Shown here in pieces: positions 47,673 to 60,254 of a stretch of 64,000 nt of DNA. A program made the translations under genes and the position numbers. The stretch's first letter is position 1; each line of letters starts with the position of its first letter. This DNA is from Megamerina dolium (taxonomy: Eukaryota > Arthropoda > Insecta > Diptera > Megamerinidae): the NCBI GenBank assembly GCA_963854835.1, contig OY978530.1:27556637-27620636 (forward strand), written 5' to 3'. Below the pieces are notes generated by a model, which did no database searches, had not been told where the DNA came from, and worked only from the letters and a program-made list of their open reading frames with translations.

Positions 47673-48812
47673 CTGAAAATTTGGTTGGTCTTTTAATATT
47701 GGTTGTATGAATGTTTTCTAAATTTAATTTTCGAAACTTTGGTTCTTCCTTGTGCCTAACATTTTTGTAATTTTTTATGAAACCTATTTGCCTGTTTTCA
47801 ACATATGATTTTCTATTCGCTTTCTGAATAATTTTTGTTTTTGTTTTTGCTATCCTTTCATGGATAATTTTGTGATCAATCTGGAAATTTTGCGCTTCTA
47901 ATGAAGTACATTTTATAGTGCTATGGAAATTGTTATTATAAATACATTACATTACATTATACTACATTATTGCTCTATTAATTTGTGTGGTAATTGGTAA
48001 TTTTACTTCAATATTCAGTGTTCTTATTTTTTCTGTTAATGTATTGTTCAATCGTTCTATATCGCTATTTCTAGTATGGCTATTTGGTTTTGTGGAATGG
48101 TATTCTATGTTTCGTTCATTCAAAAAGTCTTTAATTGTGGTTGTGTTGAATTCGTTATCGAATACGAATTTTCTAGGTTTTCCCCTTAATGCTAGGTATT
48201 CTTGCAATTTATTAACCATCGTTCTATTATTCCTATCTGTAAGTAGTAGGCAAGTTACATACTTTGAAAATTTGTTGATAAATACTATAAAGGAATGTTT
48301 GCTGTTAACATAAGTGTCTATGTAGACGATTTCATTGATGATCTTGGGAGTTTCTGTGTGATAATATTTGTTTTGTATCGGGTTCCTATCATATTTTCCC
48401 CCGCTGCAAATGTCGCAATTGTTTATAATTTTGTGTATAGTTGTTTTTAGGTTTGGGTTGTATAGAATTGATTTAAGTTTTTCGTATGTTGCTATAATTC
48501 CGTAATGTCCGCTTTCTTTTTTGTACAAAAGAGATATTTGTTTTTTAGTTCATTTTCCGATTCTATATCCCTCGCAAATTTTGTGCATTTGACTAATTTA
48601 ACCTGATTGTTTGACGAGTACTCATTTCCAATAATTTTTTGTACTCTATAATATTCATGGCCGTTAAGGTAGGAATATATTCCTACTTTGCCCTTTCCTA
48701 CTTCTCTTCTTAGGATATTAAGCACATCATTATTTTCTATATCGTGTTTCGTAAATACGATTCTGTTGTTGTCAAATATTATTTGAGTAGAACTGTCATT
48801 ATTTTCATCCAC
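47673..48812 (-). pseudogene. Errantivirus integrase
   Basis: The order on the minus strand is N-terminal part (48,812-48,492), zinc-binding H2C2 region ending NNCDICSGGKYDRNP, and catalytic core with D in NEIVYIDTYVN, D in KFVFDNEFN and E in NSDIERLNNTL. The C-terminal domain continues in other frames to about 47,680 (KKNYKN, EEPKFRKLNLENI). Frame changes occur near 48,520 and after 47,962. It inserts the cDNA into host DNA. Confidence 0.85.
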
Positions 48813-48939
48813 TATTATAATTTGTGTTTTAAACCTATTAACGACTGTCTCCAGAATTGGTACACTATATCCTAAGTCTTCCTCTTGAGAGTGAACTGTT
48901 TCTACCTTTATCGACTCGTTGTCACTTTGTTGGGTATTC

Positions 48940-50373
48940 GGGGTTTCTATTTCTTAAATGTGTTTTGGTTCTCTTGATCTTCCCCTTGATTGATTTCATC
49001 TTCTCTGATTCTACTAAGGAAATCTGCAATATTATTAGTTTTCCCTTTTATATATTCTACAGAGAATTTATATTTTCCCAGGCTTACTAGCCATCTTTGA
49101 AGTCTCGGACTGATGTCTTTTTCCGAATATTTTGTCATGAGCCACTTAAATGGCTGATGATCGCTTTCTAAATCGAATTCCCTTCCAAATATATAGGGTC
49201 TAAAATATTTGACTGCCCAAACTATAGCGAGAAGTTCCTTTTCTATAGTTGCATAGTTGCATTCATGTCTATTTACGGTACGAGATGCGTAAGCGATTGG
49301 ATGGCCTTCTTGAGATAGGACTGCTCCGATTGCAAAGTTACTTGTCGTGATTTTAAATTTTTTACCGAAGTTTGGATATCTTAGTATTGGGGTATTTGTG
49401 ATTAGGTCTTTCAGTTTCTCGAATGCGATTATGTAGTTGGAGTCATTAGTGTTTATAGTTTGGCTCTTTTTTAGATATTTTCACATTGGATAGCTTTTAT
49501 AGCAAGATAGCATTTTGCATAATCTTTTACGAATGTTTGGTAGAAACCGGTCATTCCTAAAAATGATTTTATTTCTTTTGTTGTGTTCAAAATCTTTAGA
49601 TTTTGTATGATTCAAATTTTATCAGGATTTGGTTTAATACCTTGAATTTTGAGAACATGGCCTAAACATGGTGTTTCTCTTTTTAGGAATTCACATTTGT
49701 GTACCTGTGTTTTTAGTTTTGCATCCCTTAGGGCTTTAAAGATTTTTTTAATCGAATTTATATGTTCTTGGAGAGAGATGCTAAATATAAGAATATCGTC
49801 CATATACACGAAACATGATTTGTTTATGAATTCCCTTAGTACGTTGTTCATCAACCTTTCGAAGGTTGATGGGCCATTTTTCAAACTAAACGGCATTCGA
49901 ATGAATTCGTAATGGCCCGTTGGGGTTGAAAAGGCGGTTTTCGGCCTGTCTTCTTCTCTTACCGGAATTTGGTGGAAGCTTTTTGCTAAGCCAAATGTTG
50001 TGAAATATTGCTATCTGACAAGTTTGTCCAGTAATTAATTCAAATTGGGTATTGGATATTTATCATCCATTGTAAATTCGTTGAGTTTTCGATAATCGAC
50101 AACGAGTCTGTATTTTTTGGTTCCTGAATCGTCCAATTTCTTGTCAACAATCCACAATGGACTATTATATGGCGAGTTGCCTTCTATAATTATTCCTTGC
50201 TCTAGCATGCTTTTGATCTGGTTTTCAATTTCTGTTTCATGAATTTGGGGGTATCTATATATTTTTGAGTATAAGGGTTTGTCCGTTGTTGTAACGATTT
50301 CGTGATATACATCGTTTGTAGCTGAAAGGATATCTCCTTCTTTAAAGAGGAGATCTCTAAATTCGTTAAGCAA
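48940..50373 (-). pseudogene. Errantivirus reverse transcriptase and RNase H
   Basis: RT motifs in order are PYNSPLWIVDKKLDDSG, YRLVVDYRKLNEFT (catalytic D), then a break near 50,035, then [18 protein letters not shown] and [12 protein letters not shown] (YMDD box). The RNase H/connection part reads ATIEKELLAIVWAVKYFRPYI, FDLESDHQPFKWL and RLQRWLVSLGKYKFSVEYI. Stops lie at 50,035, 49,612 and within the 49,140-49,600 connection region. Confidence 0.85.
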
Positions 50374-50760
50374 CCTTAGGGTTGCATTTTTCTCTTCTAA
50401 GGTGAAGTGATCAAAATTGAAGTTATCTATATTTTCTTGTTTACAATTTTTTCTATAGTGTAGGCTGTTAATATGTGCTTCGAGGGGTTTTAGAAAATGT
50501 TTTCCTATTATTCCTTCGAAATTTTCGTTCTTAAAATTAATTATTTTCCATTGAAGGGTTCCCGGGTGTTTAAACTCTTTTGGAAAAGGGGTAATGACTG
50601 TGTATACTATTTTATTAAAACCATTAAGTGTTTTAAAAATTTGAAGTTTTTTAATTCAGTTCCTGGGAACTGTTGTGGTAGAAAAGTGTTCTTTAATATA
50701 CTGGTTGTTGAGCCTGTTTCTATTAAGCATTTTATTTTTAATCCCTCTATTGTAATGGTT

Positions 50761-51220
<460 letters not shown>

Positions 51221-51300
51221 AATGGTTATTATTGGCAGTTGTGATTTTGAGGCCACATTAAAAAATGTATTTGGTCCTTTGGCATATTTTCAGTTTCCTG

Positions 51301-52235
51301 AATTTTGTCTATCTCCATAGACATCGAGTTATCGGTTGTTCTATTTGATCGTTGTGTATCGACACTCATATGTGACATTTTTGATTGTGAAGAATTATCT
51401 TTTTTATTGAAGTGTTGTTGTATTGATTTGATTATATTGTATTTGTAGTTCTTTCTGTCTGTGGTTAAAATGTATAGTTCTATGGTCATGTAATGCTTTA
51501 ATTTGTGTATATTTTCTTATTATTTCATTCAAAGTGTTATTTTGACTTATGTGGGCCTTAAGTGGAACGTCTATTTTATCCATTAGAATGTTTACTAAGT
51601 CATTGTCAACTCTATCTGGTTTGTATATTTCTGGCTTAGTTTCGTCAAATGTGTTTATGCTGATAAGTCGGCTTTTGATTTTTCAAAATAAGCAAAAAGT
51701 TCTCTTAAGCTACTTACTTTAATGTTTCTACATTTCTCGAATATATCTCTATACGTTGTTTTTGGCCTATAGTGGTCCATTAATTTTGATTTAACTTGGT
51801 TCCATGTAACATCTCCCAAAATCTTCTCGTTAACTATTATTGCAATCGCTAGATTTATTATTATTATTTATTATTATTAATTGCCTCTACTGAAGCGATG
51901 AATGCCGTTGTGCTGTGGTCTTTTTCCAGACATTTCAGCTGCCTAAATTGAGTCAAGATATCTTTTGGTGTTAACAAAATGTCATTTTGTGCCCCATATT
52001 GCTGTGGTTGTTGCTGTTGTTGGAGCTGCAGTTGTTGTTGTTGTTGTTGTTCCAGTTGCATCTGTAGCTGGCTAATTGCTTCCTCCTGTCTTCTTATAAC
52101 TTCGTTGAGTTGATTTTGATATTGTTCCATTTTTAAGTTTGGCCTGTTGTTGTCAAAAGAATTTTGTCTTCTCATAGAAAAATTTTTTATACTTTTATCT
52201 TTTTTATTTTTTTTCAATTTGTTTCTGTAAGTCAC
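51301..52235 (-). pseudogene. Errantivirus gag
   Basis: The ATG at 52,235 opens 123 codons with a basic N-terminus, a Q-rich coiled stretch (QLQMQLEQQQQQQLQLQQ) encoded by CAG/CAA runs near 52,000-52,070, and a capsid start (LLTPKDILTQFRQL). After stops near 51,860 the capsid continues in other frames (VTWNQVKSKLMDHYRPKTTY, SLRELFAYFEKSKADL). It is dead as a single protein. The Q-run suggests a repeat-expanded region. Confidence 0.75.
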
Positions 52236-52374
52236 TTTATGTGTTTAGTTATTTAACTTTTTATAGTATATACACTAATAGTTTTTTTTTTCTTTTATAT
52301 ATAAGTCACTAAAGTGCACTACCGTAATGTCCTTCGGGACTCGATAGGTTCTGACAATTCTTTGGAATTGTCTT

Positions 52375-52693
52375 CTTCGACTGCGCCAGTTAAGTATAGT
52401 GGAAAATAAAAACACACACAAGCTTCAGCTTGACACTAATGTTACTTTATTTGATCACTTGAATCTTAAGACTAAAACTTAAAATCTACAGGCATATGCA
52501 AATATCTTTTCGTATCAAAATTGCTTGCTAAGCAATTTTGCAACAAAAAGCAACGCAAGCGTTATGTATATTTTACGTTGCTTATTCCAATCAAGCAATT
52601 TGATACGTTCGATTTATTTAAGTATTTTTGAACAATTATACTGACGTCGTCGTCAGCAGTATAATTGTTCGATACAGGGTGAAGGACATAACT
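52375..52693 (-). repeat. Errantivirus 5' LTR and primer-binding site (tRNA-Ser type)
   Basis: The LTR is 306 bp (52,388-52,693). Next to it the minus strand reads TGGCGCAGTCG (52,378-52,388), the tRNA-Ser-type primer site known from the 17.6/297/ZAM group of errantiviruses. The first T overlaps the LTR end. Confidence 0.85.
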
Positions 52694-52697
52694 CGTG

Positions 52698-54388
52698 CGA
52701 TTAGCCGAATATAAGAAAATTCGAGAGCGTATATTTTCCGAAAACGCTGCAACAAGGAAATGCCGATCTAGTCTGCGCATGAAAACTTTTTGGAAACAAA
52801 AGAAGGACCTAAGCTAATCAGTTATTTCATCTTTTGTGTATCCTAATGCTGATATTCGCCCTTTCGCTTCTCTTGAAATTTTTGTTAATACCTATTTAGC
52901 ACTGCTTGATAGTGGAGCGAACAAGAGCCAAGCCTTAAAAATCTTAAATGATCCAGAGCTCAAATAGCAAAAAATTTGAGGCAATGTAAAAAGAGCTGAT
53001 GGTAAAAGGCAACAAGTAGAGGGGTCGATATCGCTGACCATTAATTCTAATAGTAGATTTTTGGCGCATTTTCGGATTGGGAGTTATCCCAAATATCGTG
53101 TCAAATCAAATATCTGCTTTAGAGAAAGACACAGATTCACCAATTCTCACTTCGTCTCCGCAAAGGCAGCTTGAAATAGCAATTTCTCCGCTTTCATCTT
53201 TTGATAAAGAGGGTTTAGGCAGGACCTCCTTGCTTGAGCATAAGATAGATACCGGAACAGCTACGCCGATTAAGCAAAGATATTACCCAATACCCCCGGC
53301 GATGGAAAAAGTTATTTGTACCGAGATAGATCGTACGCTCAAACTCGGAGTTATTGAGGAAGCCGAAGGATCAGCTTAGTAGTCACCAGGCGTTCTGATT
53401 GTCAAGCCAGGCAAAGTAAGGTTTTGCTTAGACTCTCGTGGATTCAATGAAGTAACGGTTAAAGAAGAAGGCTCATGAAGCTTTTGATTCCATCAAAGAG
53501 AAGCTATCTTCAGCTCCTTTTCTCGCTCACGCTAATTATTCAAAGCCGTTCATTGCTCGGTACGATGGAAGCCAGAGCAGTGTTGAAAGAGTCCTTGCCC
53601 AATGTGTTGAAAAAGGAGAAGAGAGGCCTATTCCCTATATGTCGCAGTAGTTGAACAAGGCGGAAGGGAACCATACCGTCACCGAGCTAGAATATCTCGC
53701 AGTTGTAATAGCTTCTTATACATAAGCTTCGGTTATATATTGAAGGCTACGAATTTCAAGTAGTACCAAAATTTGAAATTGCTAATGCACCAAAAAGATT
53801 TGAGCGGCAGGCTTGCGCGATGGTTTCTAAAGTTGCAAGACTATAATTTCACAATTGAATATAGAAAAGGAAGCGAAAACAAGGTCGCTGATGCGTTATC
53901 TAGAGCTTTTGAAGGAGAGGATGGCGATCTTGCCCAAATCGATCTTCAGGTTTTACTAGAAATAGATTTGGATTCAGAGTTTTTCAATACAGCTGAATAT
54001 AAAGCTATGAGAGGAAACTTTTTCTTGCCAGATTACCGACTCGTGGACAAATATATATACTACCGCTCATTAAGCAACAATGATGAATTTGCTGATGATT
54101 GTATCGCTGCTATTAAAAAAGTTAATTCTGCTACTCACAACACACCTTATTCAGCACAAAGAGGCGTGGCCAAGACGTTTAAAAGAGTGAGAAGGAATTT
54201 CTTTTGGCCAGGATTAGCATCGAAAGTTAAGAATTACGTTCAAACTTGAGAATACTGCTAAATGTCGAAAATGCCGACACACATTCTTCGGGAAATATTG
54301 TGGAGTCAGAAAGGCTTTTTAGAGGTTGTATGTCGATCTTGTACGACCTTTTCTTAGTACGAAAAAGGGAAATATATCATTGCACTGA
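52698..54388 (+). pseudogene. Gypsy-2 pol, first part: protease, RT start, RNase H, integrase zinc domain
   Basis: The protease is recognisable by NTYLALLDSGANKSQAL (DSG active site) near 52,890. The RT N-terminus follows: HKIDTGTATPIKQRYYPIPP and VLIVKPGKVRFCLDSRGFNEV. The RT palm with its DD box is deleted at about 53,463. Then come the connection/RNase H pieces EAHEAFDSIKEKLSSAPFLA, ELEYLAVVIASY, RLARWFLKLQDYNFTIEY and NKVADALSRAF, and an integrase N-terminus (HNTPYSAQRGVAKTFKRVRR, FFWPGL). Many stops are present. It is interrupted at 54,389 by the jockey fragment. Confidence 0.8.
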
Positions 54389-55590
54389 CTCCTGTCCCTA
54401 CTCTCTAAAGTATTCGAAAAGCTACTTGTCATGAATATAACTCCATTTATTAATCTTAACCAACTGATTCCCCAACATCAGTTTGGATTTAGAAAACAGC
54501 ACGGCACAATAGAACAAGACCACCACATTGTAACTCTGATAAGGAACACTTTTGAAAAAAAAAAGTATTGCTCAGCTGTCTTTCTTGATATCACTCAAGC
54601 TTTCGATAAAGTATGGCACGATGGCTTTATTTACAAACTCAAACTGTTACTGCCTGCAAATGTCTCCTCATTGCTTAGTAGCTACCTCACGAAAAGACAA
54701 TTTCTCGTACATCACAAGGATTACACAACAAATCCATTGGATATTCACGCTGGCGTTCCTCAAGGAAGCGTTTTGGGCCCCTTACTGTATCTCTTATACA
54801 CTTCACATATGCCCAACAATAACTATACATTCAGATCGACCTTTGCTGATAATACGGCAATATTGTGCTCTCGCTCTAACCCCATAGAAGCTAATAAATT
54901 CCTGCAGACTCATGTCGATTCTCTCGAAATCTGGCTAGCAAAATGGCGTATAAAAGTCAATGAATCATAGAGCGTACATGTAACCTTCATGCTTAGGCTA
55001 GATACATGTCCCCCACTTAAAATAAATGGCCAATCAGTTCCACAATGTTCCTCAACAAAGTTCTTGGGTATTCACCTCGACAGAAGGCTGACCTGGAAAA
55101 ATCACATAGAGGCAAAGAAAACTCAGATCAAGCTTAAAATTAATCAGTTATGGTATTCAGTTATGGGGCACCGCATCTCCCTCAAATATCGAAAAATTGC
55201 AGGGAATACAATCCAAGTGTCTGCGAATTATTGTAAACGCGCCTTGGTATATGAGGAACGTTAACATCCATCGAGATTTATATGTACCCACAATTTCTGA
55301 GGAAGTTGCAATGTCCTGCAGAAGCTACATTCAAAAATTACACAATCATCCGAATCCCCTTGCTAGGCAATTGTCGCTGAGCACTTGACATCGACGATTA
55401 AAAAGAAAAGACACACTGAATATGCTGTGAAATTGCTAAACCTCACGACTTAAGAAATTGTGATGGAACATAGGGAATATCACATAATTTTAGTTAGTTT
55501 GTAAGATTTAAATACTTATTGTGAGTTTCTAAGTATATTAGAAAGATTCAATAAATTCATAGTATTTAAAATAAAAAAAATAAAAAAAAA
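54389..55590 (+). mobile_element. Jockey-clade LINE, 5'-truncated copy
   Basis: It corresponds to 40,128-41,400 of the full-length copy, starting inside RT (LSKVFEKLLVMNITPF) and ending in an A-rich tail. The catalytic box reads FADNTAIL (second D lost to N), a stop lies at 54,967, and about 86 bp are deleted at 55,152 between short direct repeats (TTATGG). 5' truncation with an A-rich 3' end is the usual outcome of LINE insertion. It splits the gypsy-2 integrase. No clear TSD was found. Confidence 0.9.
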
Positions 55591-56242
55591 CTTGACCACT
55601 TCCGCAAATTGACTTTTTTGAAACCTCTTCCCAAATTCATCTCAAATTTAGTGATCGAATTTAAAAAAAAACAGGTTTTTGATTGCTCCGGTGTGCCGGA
55701 AACAATTCCCTCTGATAATAGTAGCCATTCGTTAGGAAGGAATTTTGTAGCTTTCTATCCAAATACGGAGTAGGTCACATACGCACAACTGTGTATTCCC
55801 CACAAGCTAACGCATCTGAGCACGTTAACCGGTCCATTAATAAGGCTTTGAGGTCGTTTTTACGCAAAGACCAGAGGGAGTGGGATACAGCATCAATTGT
55901 ACCCTACAGAACAGTGTTCACCAAACTATTAGAAAATCACATTATAACATAGTATATGGTCAACATATGGTATTTCGCAGAAGCGATTATAAACCTACGG
56001 AATTTGGGCTTATTGTCTAAAGATAGCCCTAGACTCGATAGAGAAGACGAATTCCAAATCTTGCTAAATACTATTGAGTAGAAAATTCTTGCTGAGGATG
56101 ATAAAAACAGACAAACATATAGCTTACGAGTACGCCAGTTTCAATCTGGACAAGAAGTGGTACGACGAAATTTCGTATAAAGTAACCATCTGAAGCACTT
56201 TCATGCTAAGTTTGCACCAAAAGTAGTCAAAGCTCAAGTACT
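55591..56242 (+). pseudogene. Gypsy-2 pol, second part: integrase core and C-terminus
   Basis: It resumes the integrase after the jockey fragment: LDHFRKLTFLKPLPKFISNL, GVPETIPSDNSSHSLGRNFV (second catalytic D), then PQANASEHVNRSINKALRSF with E at the catalytic position, KDQREWDTASI, RSDYKPTEFGL and, near the end, SGQEVVRRNF-like text. It has several stops and shifts. It runs into the 3' LTR without a visible polypurine tract, so the end of the internal region may be deleted. Confidence 0.75.
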
Positions 56243-56359
56243 AATTTAAGTTCCTTACTACACGCAGAATCTAATGTTACATATTGTTAGCACTGTAGCC
56301 TAACATTATACACTTGATACATTTGCTGTTTAGATATTTATATGACAAGCATAGATTCC
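56243..56359 (+). repeat. Gypsy-2 3' LTR, first segment
   Basis: AATTTAAGTTCCTTACTACA starts the match to 29,609-29,696 plus 34,507-34,555 (GTTTAGATATTT..., CATAGATTCC). It is cut at 56,360 by a SINE. Confidence 0.7.
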
Positions 56360-56712
56360 CTGTAGGGTGCCGTAGCTCAGTGGTTAGTGTGTTCGCCTTC
56401 TGATCTGTAGGTCGTGGTTCAATACCCGGCTGATGCATAACAAATTTAATATCGCTAAGATTTTTCTTTCAAACGGTACCCACCTGTTGGCAAGTAATTG
56501 GCAATTCTTCCGACAGTAACAACTTGCCATGAAAAAGCTTTTTAAAGAACTCTGTGACAAAGCTCAGAAAAAGTGATGTCACAAGTGTTCTGCCGTTCGG
56601 AACCGGCTAAAATAAGTAGGTCCTTTCTAATACTGTTCAAAATTTAAACACGCACAATAGTAATGGAAGAGAAGCTCGGCCAATGACCCCTTCGGGGTTT
56701 TAAGTGCCACGC
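56360..56712 (+). mobile_element. tRNA-derived SINE, copy 2 (complete head)
   Basis: The head TGCCGTAGCTCAGTGGTTAG with an A-box-like core and GTGGTTCAATACCCG (B box) lies at 56,368-56,433. The body follows (CAAACGGTACCCACCTGTTGG, AACTCTGTGACAAAGCTC) and the 3' end forms a small hairpin CCCCTTCGGGG before TTTTAAGTGCCAC. The LOA-type LINE inserted into its last bases. Transcription would be by RNA polymerase III from the internal boxes (family knowledge). Confidence 0.85.
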
Positions 56713-59700
56713 TAGGAACCACTAAGTGTGTGTCACCTCAATATTCACCACAGCAAAGCAGCATCAGCAATGATGGTGTGGAGCTTCGATAAGGATGAGC
56801 TTGACATTGCCCTGGTTCAGGAGCCCTGGATCCTTCATGGAAGGATCAAAGGCCTATCTCCACAAAAGACCACTTTGGTTTTATCCACAAACAGAGGGGA
56901 AGTTGAGGACATGCATTTTAGTTAGACATGGGATACGTGCGATTCTAATGTCTAACTTGTGTTCACCGGATCTCACAGTAGTGAGAATAGGTGACGGTGC
57001 GGGATCATTTATGATCGCATCAGCATAACTTCCATACGATTCTTCAGACGAACCGCCTTCAAGAGAGGTAGAAGCTCTGGAAGCTCTAGTGAGATTCTGT
57101 GATGGAAAGGGGGTTGGTCTGATCTTAGGCTGCGATGCCAATGCGCACAGTTCTGTGTGGGGCAGCAGCAATGAAAACTATAGAGGAGAGTGTCTACTCG
57201 AATTTATAGAAAGATTTCGTCTACAAGTTGCCAATAGGGGAACAGAACCGACCTTTGTCGACGCACGTCGTTGCGAGGTTATTGATGTTACTCTGACGAA
57301 TGTCAAAATGTTGGATAGGATTTTGGATTGGAGGGTTGTGGATAGACTAACCATGTCGGACCACAGGGCCATTCAGTTTGGGATTACGTCCGATAAAAGA
57401 CATAGGAACGACTGTAGAATGGTAAGGATACCGAAACGAACGGATTGTACAAGGTACTGCGAAGTTCTTGAGGAATTATTGCCAAGGAGGTTTAAGAGAC
57501 CTAGAACAACTGCAGATGTTGAGTATCAGGTGAGAGCTATCAGCTCAGCCATGATCAAAGTATTTGAAGCTTCATGTCCTCTGACGGTAGTGGACGAAAG
57601 AGATCCCAATCCATGGTGGAATGGGGAACTGGAATCCATGAAAAAGGAGACAAGGAAGGCTTTTAATCGTCACATGAGAGGGGACTCCAACGCATGGGAC
57701 GACTACAAGTCAAAGAAAAGGGAGCTGAAGAAGACTCTACGCAACCGTAAAAGGAAAACGTGGAGGGAATTCTGCTCAAATATGCAAGATATGACCGATG
57801 TATGTAGATTACAGAGGATCATATCAAACGACCCGGAGTCAAAGTTGGAATTAATTCGCAAAACGAATGGATCCTTTACAGAGACAATCGGAGAGTCACT
57901 GAAATACCTGCTGGAGGTACATTTTCCAGGAAGCTTTAGATCGGAAGATCCTTGGGAAGCCACCCGCAAGGGTGCAAACAGGAATGAAAGATTGGAAGCT
58001 GAAAGGATAGTCACCAGAGATGGAGTGATAAACGCCATTAAGCGTTTCTCTCCATTCAAAACAGCGGGTACAGACGGGATATTTCCAGCCCTACTTCAGT
58101 AGGGTGCAGAAGCTCTGGTAGACAGGCTTCTGAGAATATTTACTATTCGCCTGGCTACAGGATATATCCCGACTCAATGGAGAGAGGCTAAGGTTGTCTT
58201 TCTTCCAAAGCCGTTTAGCTTGACCTCCTTTATGCTTAAATGTATGGAGGAAGTACTGGCGGACTACATGGAAAGGACAACGCTTCTGACAAAACCACTG
58301 AGCAGGTGTCAGCACGCATACAAAGCTGGCAAATCCACTGAAACGGCCCTGCACGAACTCGTTCGCGTAGCGGAGAGGGAACTGTCTTGTGGAGGGATAT
58401 CTATGTCTACTTTTATGGATATAGAAGGTGCCTTCGATAAGATTGGTTTCGATAAGCTAAGGATGGCCCTTGCTACTCGTGAAGTCAGCCCAACCATTAT
58501 AAGGTGGGTGGACAGCATGCTGAGGAAAAGGGCAATAAACTTTCAAAATGGGAGTTACAGACTCAGAGGTAGGATAGTCAAAGGGTGTCCACAGGGGGGA
58601 GTATTATCGCTCATCCTTTGGAACATCACGGTCGATTCCCCACTCAGAAGGTATACACACCGCCGGGTATGACATAGCGGTAACGGTGAGCGGTAAGTTC
58701 CTGGACACTATTTATGATACCATGAAAGCTGCACTCAAAATGGTTGAAGGATGGTGCACAGAACAAGGTCTCTCTGTAAATACTAGTAAGTCGGAAACAG
58801 TACTCTTTACTAAGAGGAGGACTGGACTAACAATAGGCTCTCTTAGGCTTTTTGGATCGAATATCAACGTATCCAAGGAAGTAAAGTATCTAGGTGTCAT
58901 CCTGGATAACAAGCTGACTTGGAATAGTCACGTCGATGACAAGATCCAGAAGGGCAAGCGGGTATTGCATCAGTGTACTCTCTTACACTCATGTGGGAAA
59001 TCACTCCCAGAGCAGCGCACTGGGTCTACACAACGATGGTAAGGCCCTTAGTAGCGTATGCTGCTGTGGTCTGGTGGCCCAAGGTCACCCAAAAGACCAT
59101 GAAGAGCAAGTTAGATAGGGTGCAAAGAATGGCTTGTATTGGGATTACCGGAGCTATCCGGACGAACCCAGTAGAAGCATTGGAAGTCTTTCTCGGGCTG
59201 CTGCCGTTGGATTTGCATATTATGAAGTCAGCGCCATTAGCAGCATTACGTCTGAGACAACCAATAATTGGTATGGATTCGGCTCGGAGATAGGACAGAG
59301 GGGCATCCTGTCACTGTTATATAGCAGTGTAAAAAAGGCGTAAATGCCAATGGAGTGAATGGGTAGGCTGAAGACGACTGAAAAGTCACACAGAACACAC
59401 ATTGAAGAGGGCCTTACACATGATGTATGTGAGGAAAATGACATAATTATTTTTACAGATGGTTCATTAATGGATGGAATCTTCTCTAAAGAGTTGGGAC
59501 TGGCAAGCACTCTGAATCTGGGAAGATACGTATCGGTCTATCAAGTAGAAATGCTTGGTCTAATGCATACGCTAGAGGTGCAAGGTAAGAAAATCTTGCC
59601 AGCACTCGATAATAAGTGGTGGTCAGGCGACTGCAACAACCTACAGTATCTGCTAAGTTGGCGCTTGAATGTGTTTAGAAATGTAACGGGTGTGCTCGTA

Positions 59701-60242
59701 GTAATGGGATTACTCTTATGTGGGTGAAGGGACACATTGGTATAAAACAGAATGAAGCTGCAGACGCCTTAGCTAGACAAGGATCTGAAGCTAAATTTTA
59801 TGGACCGGACCCAGTAGTTGCTCTTAGCAACTACTCTTGCGGGGAGGGCTCTCAGTCTAGGACGGTTAGCTTTGAGCTGGTTGACTGCGTTAATAACTGG
59901 GCATGGCAATTTCAGGTACCACCTCAGCAAGATGGGTCTTGTTGAAGGGGAGGATGCTGACATTTGTAGATTATGCATGGAAGAGGCAGAGACAGCGGTG
60001 GGGATAGTGTGCCAGTGTCCTGCATTGGAAGCAGGAGGATGTCCACACTGGGTCGCCAATTTATTGATGAACTCAAAATGTGGAACATACCTCACAAAGA
60101 CATGCTTGAAATAACACGTGATGTTATTATGAAGAAGGAAGTAGAAGAATTCTGCAACCGAACAAATAATTAACACACGATTTGAGGAACGAAAAGGGAC
60201 CCATATAAGTGGTCTGATTCGGCTAATCTCTAAAATATTTAA
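56713..60242 (+). mobile_element. LOA-type LINE with RNase H, inserted in the SINE tail
   Basis: A perfect 12-bp TSD TAAGTGCCACGC lies at 56,701-56,712 and 60,243-60,254. The internal 3,530 bp encode, in order, endonuclease, RT, RNase H and a C-terminal knuckle. No ORF1 is present, so it is probably 5'-truncated. The 3' end is AT-rich rather than poly(A). Confidence 0.9.
56728..60172 (+). pseudogene. LOA-type LINE ORF2, broken in several places
   Basis: Endonuclease: MCHLNIHHSKAASAMMVWSF, VQEPWI (catalytic E), LILGCDANAHSSVWGSSNEN, MSDHRAIQFGI. RT: FKTAGTDGIFPALLQ, a deletion around the PxSLTS block (58,210), TFMDIEGAFDKIGFDKL (catalytic D) and KGCPQGGVLSLILWN. The catalytic box is reduced to GYDIAVTVSGKF, i.e. 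two residues of YADD are missing by a 6-bp deletion near 58,668. RNase H: IIIFTDGSLMDG, QVEMLGLMHTLE, LMWVKGHIGIKQNEAADALA. C-terminal knuckle: CRLCMEEAETAVGIVCQCPA. The longest open stretch is 57,089-58,102; stops lie at 58,100 and 58,672 and several shifts occur after 59,000. Confidence 0.85.
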
Positions 60243-60254
60243 TAAGTGCCACGC

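Noticed and set aside
56368..56433. A functional tRNA gene
   Set aside because: The head matches A and B boxes, but the same sequence with a common body occurs at 10.1-10.5 kb, and the cloverleaf is degenerate. It is the SINE head.
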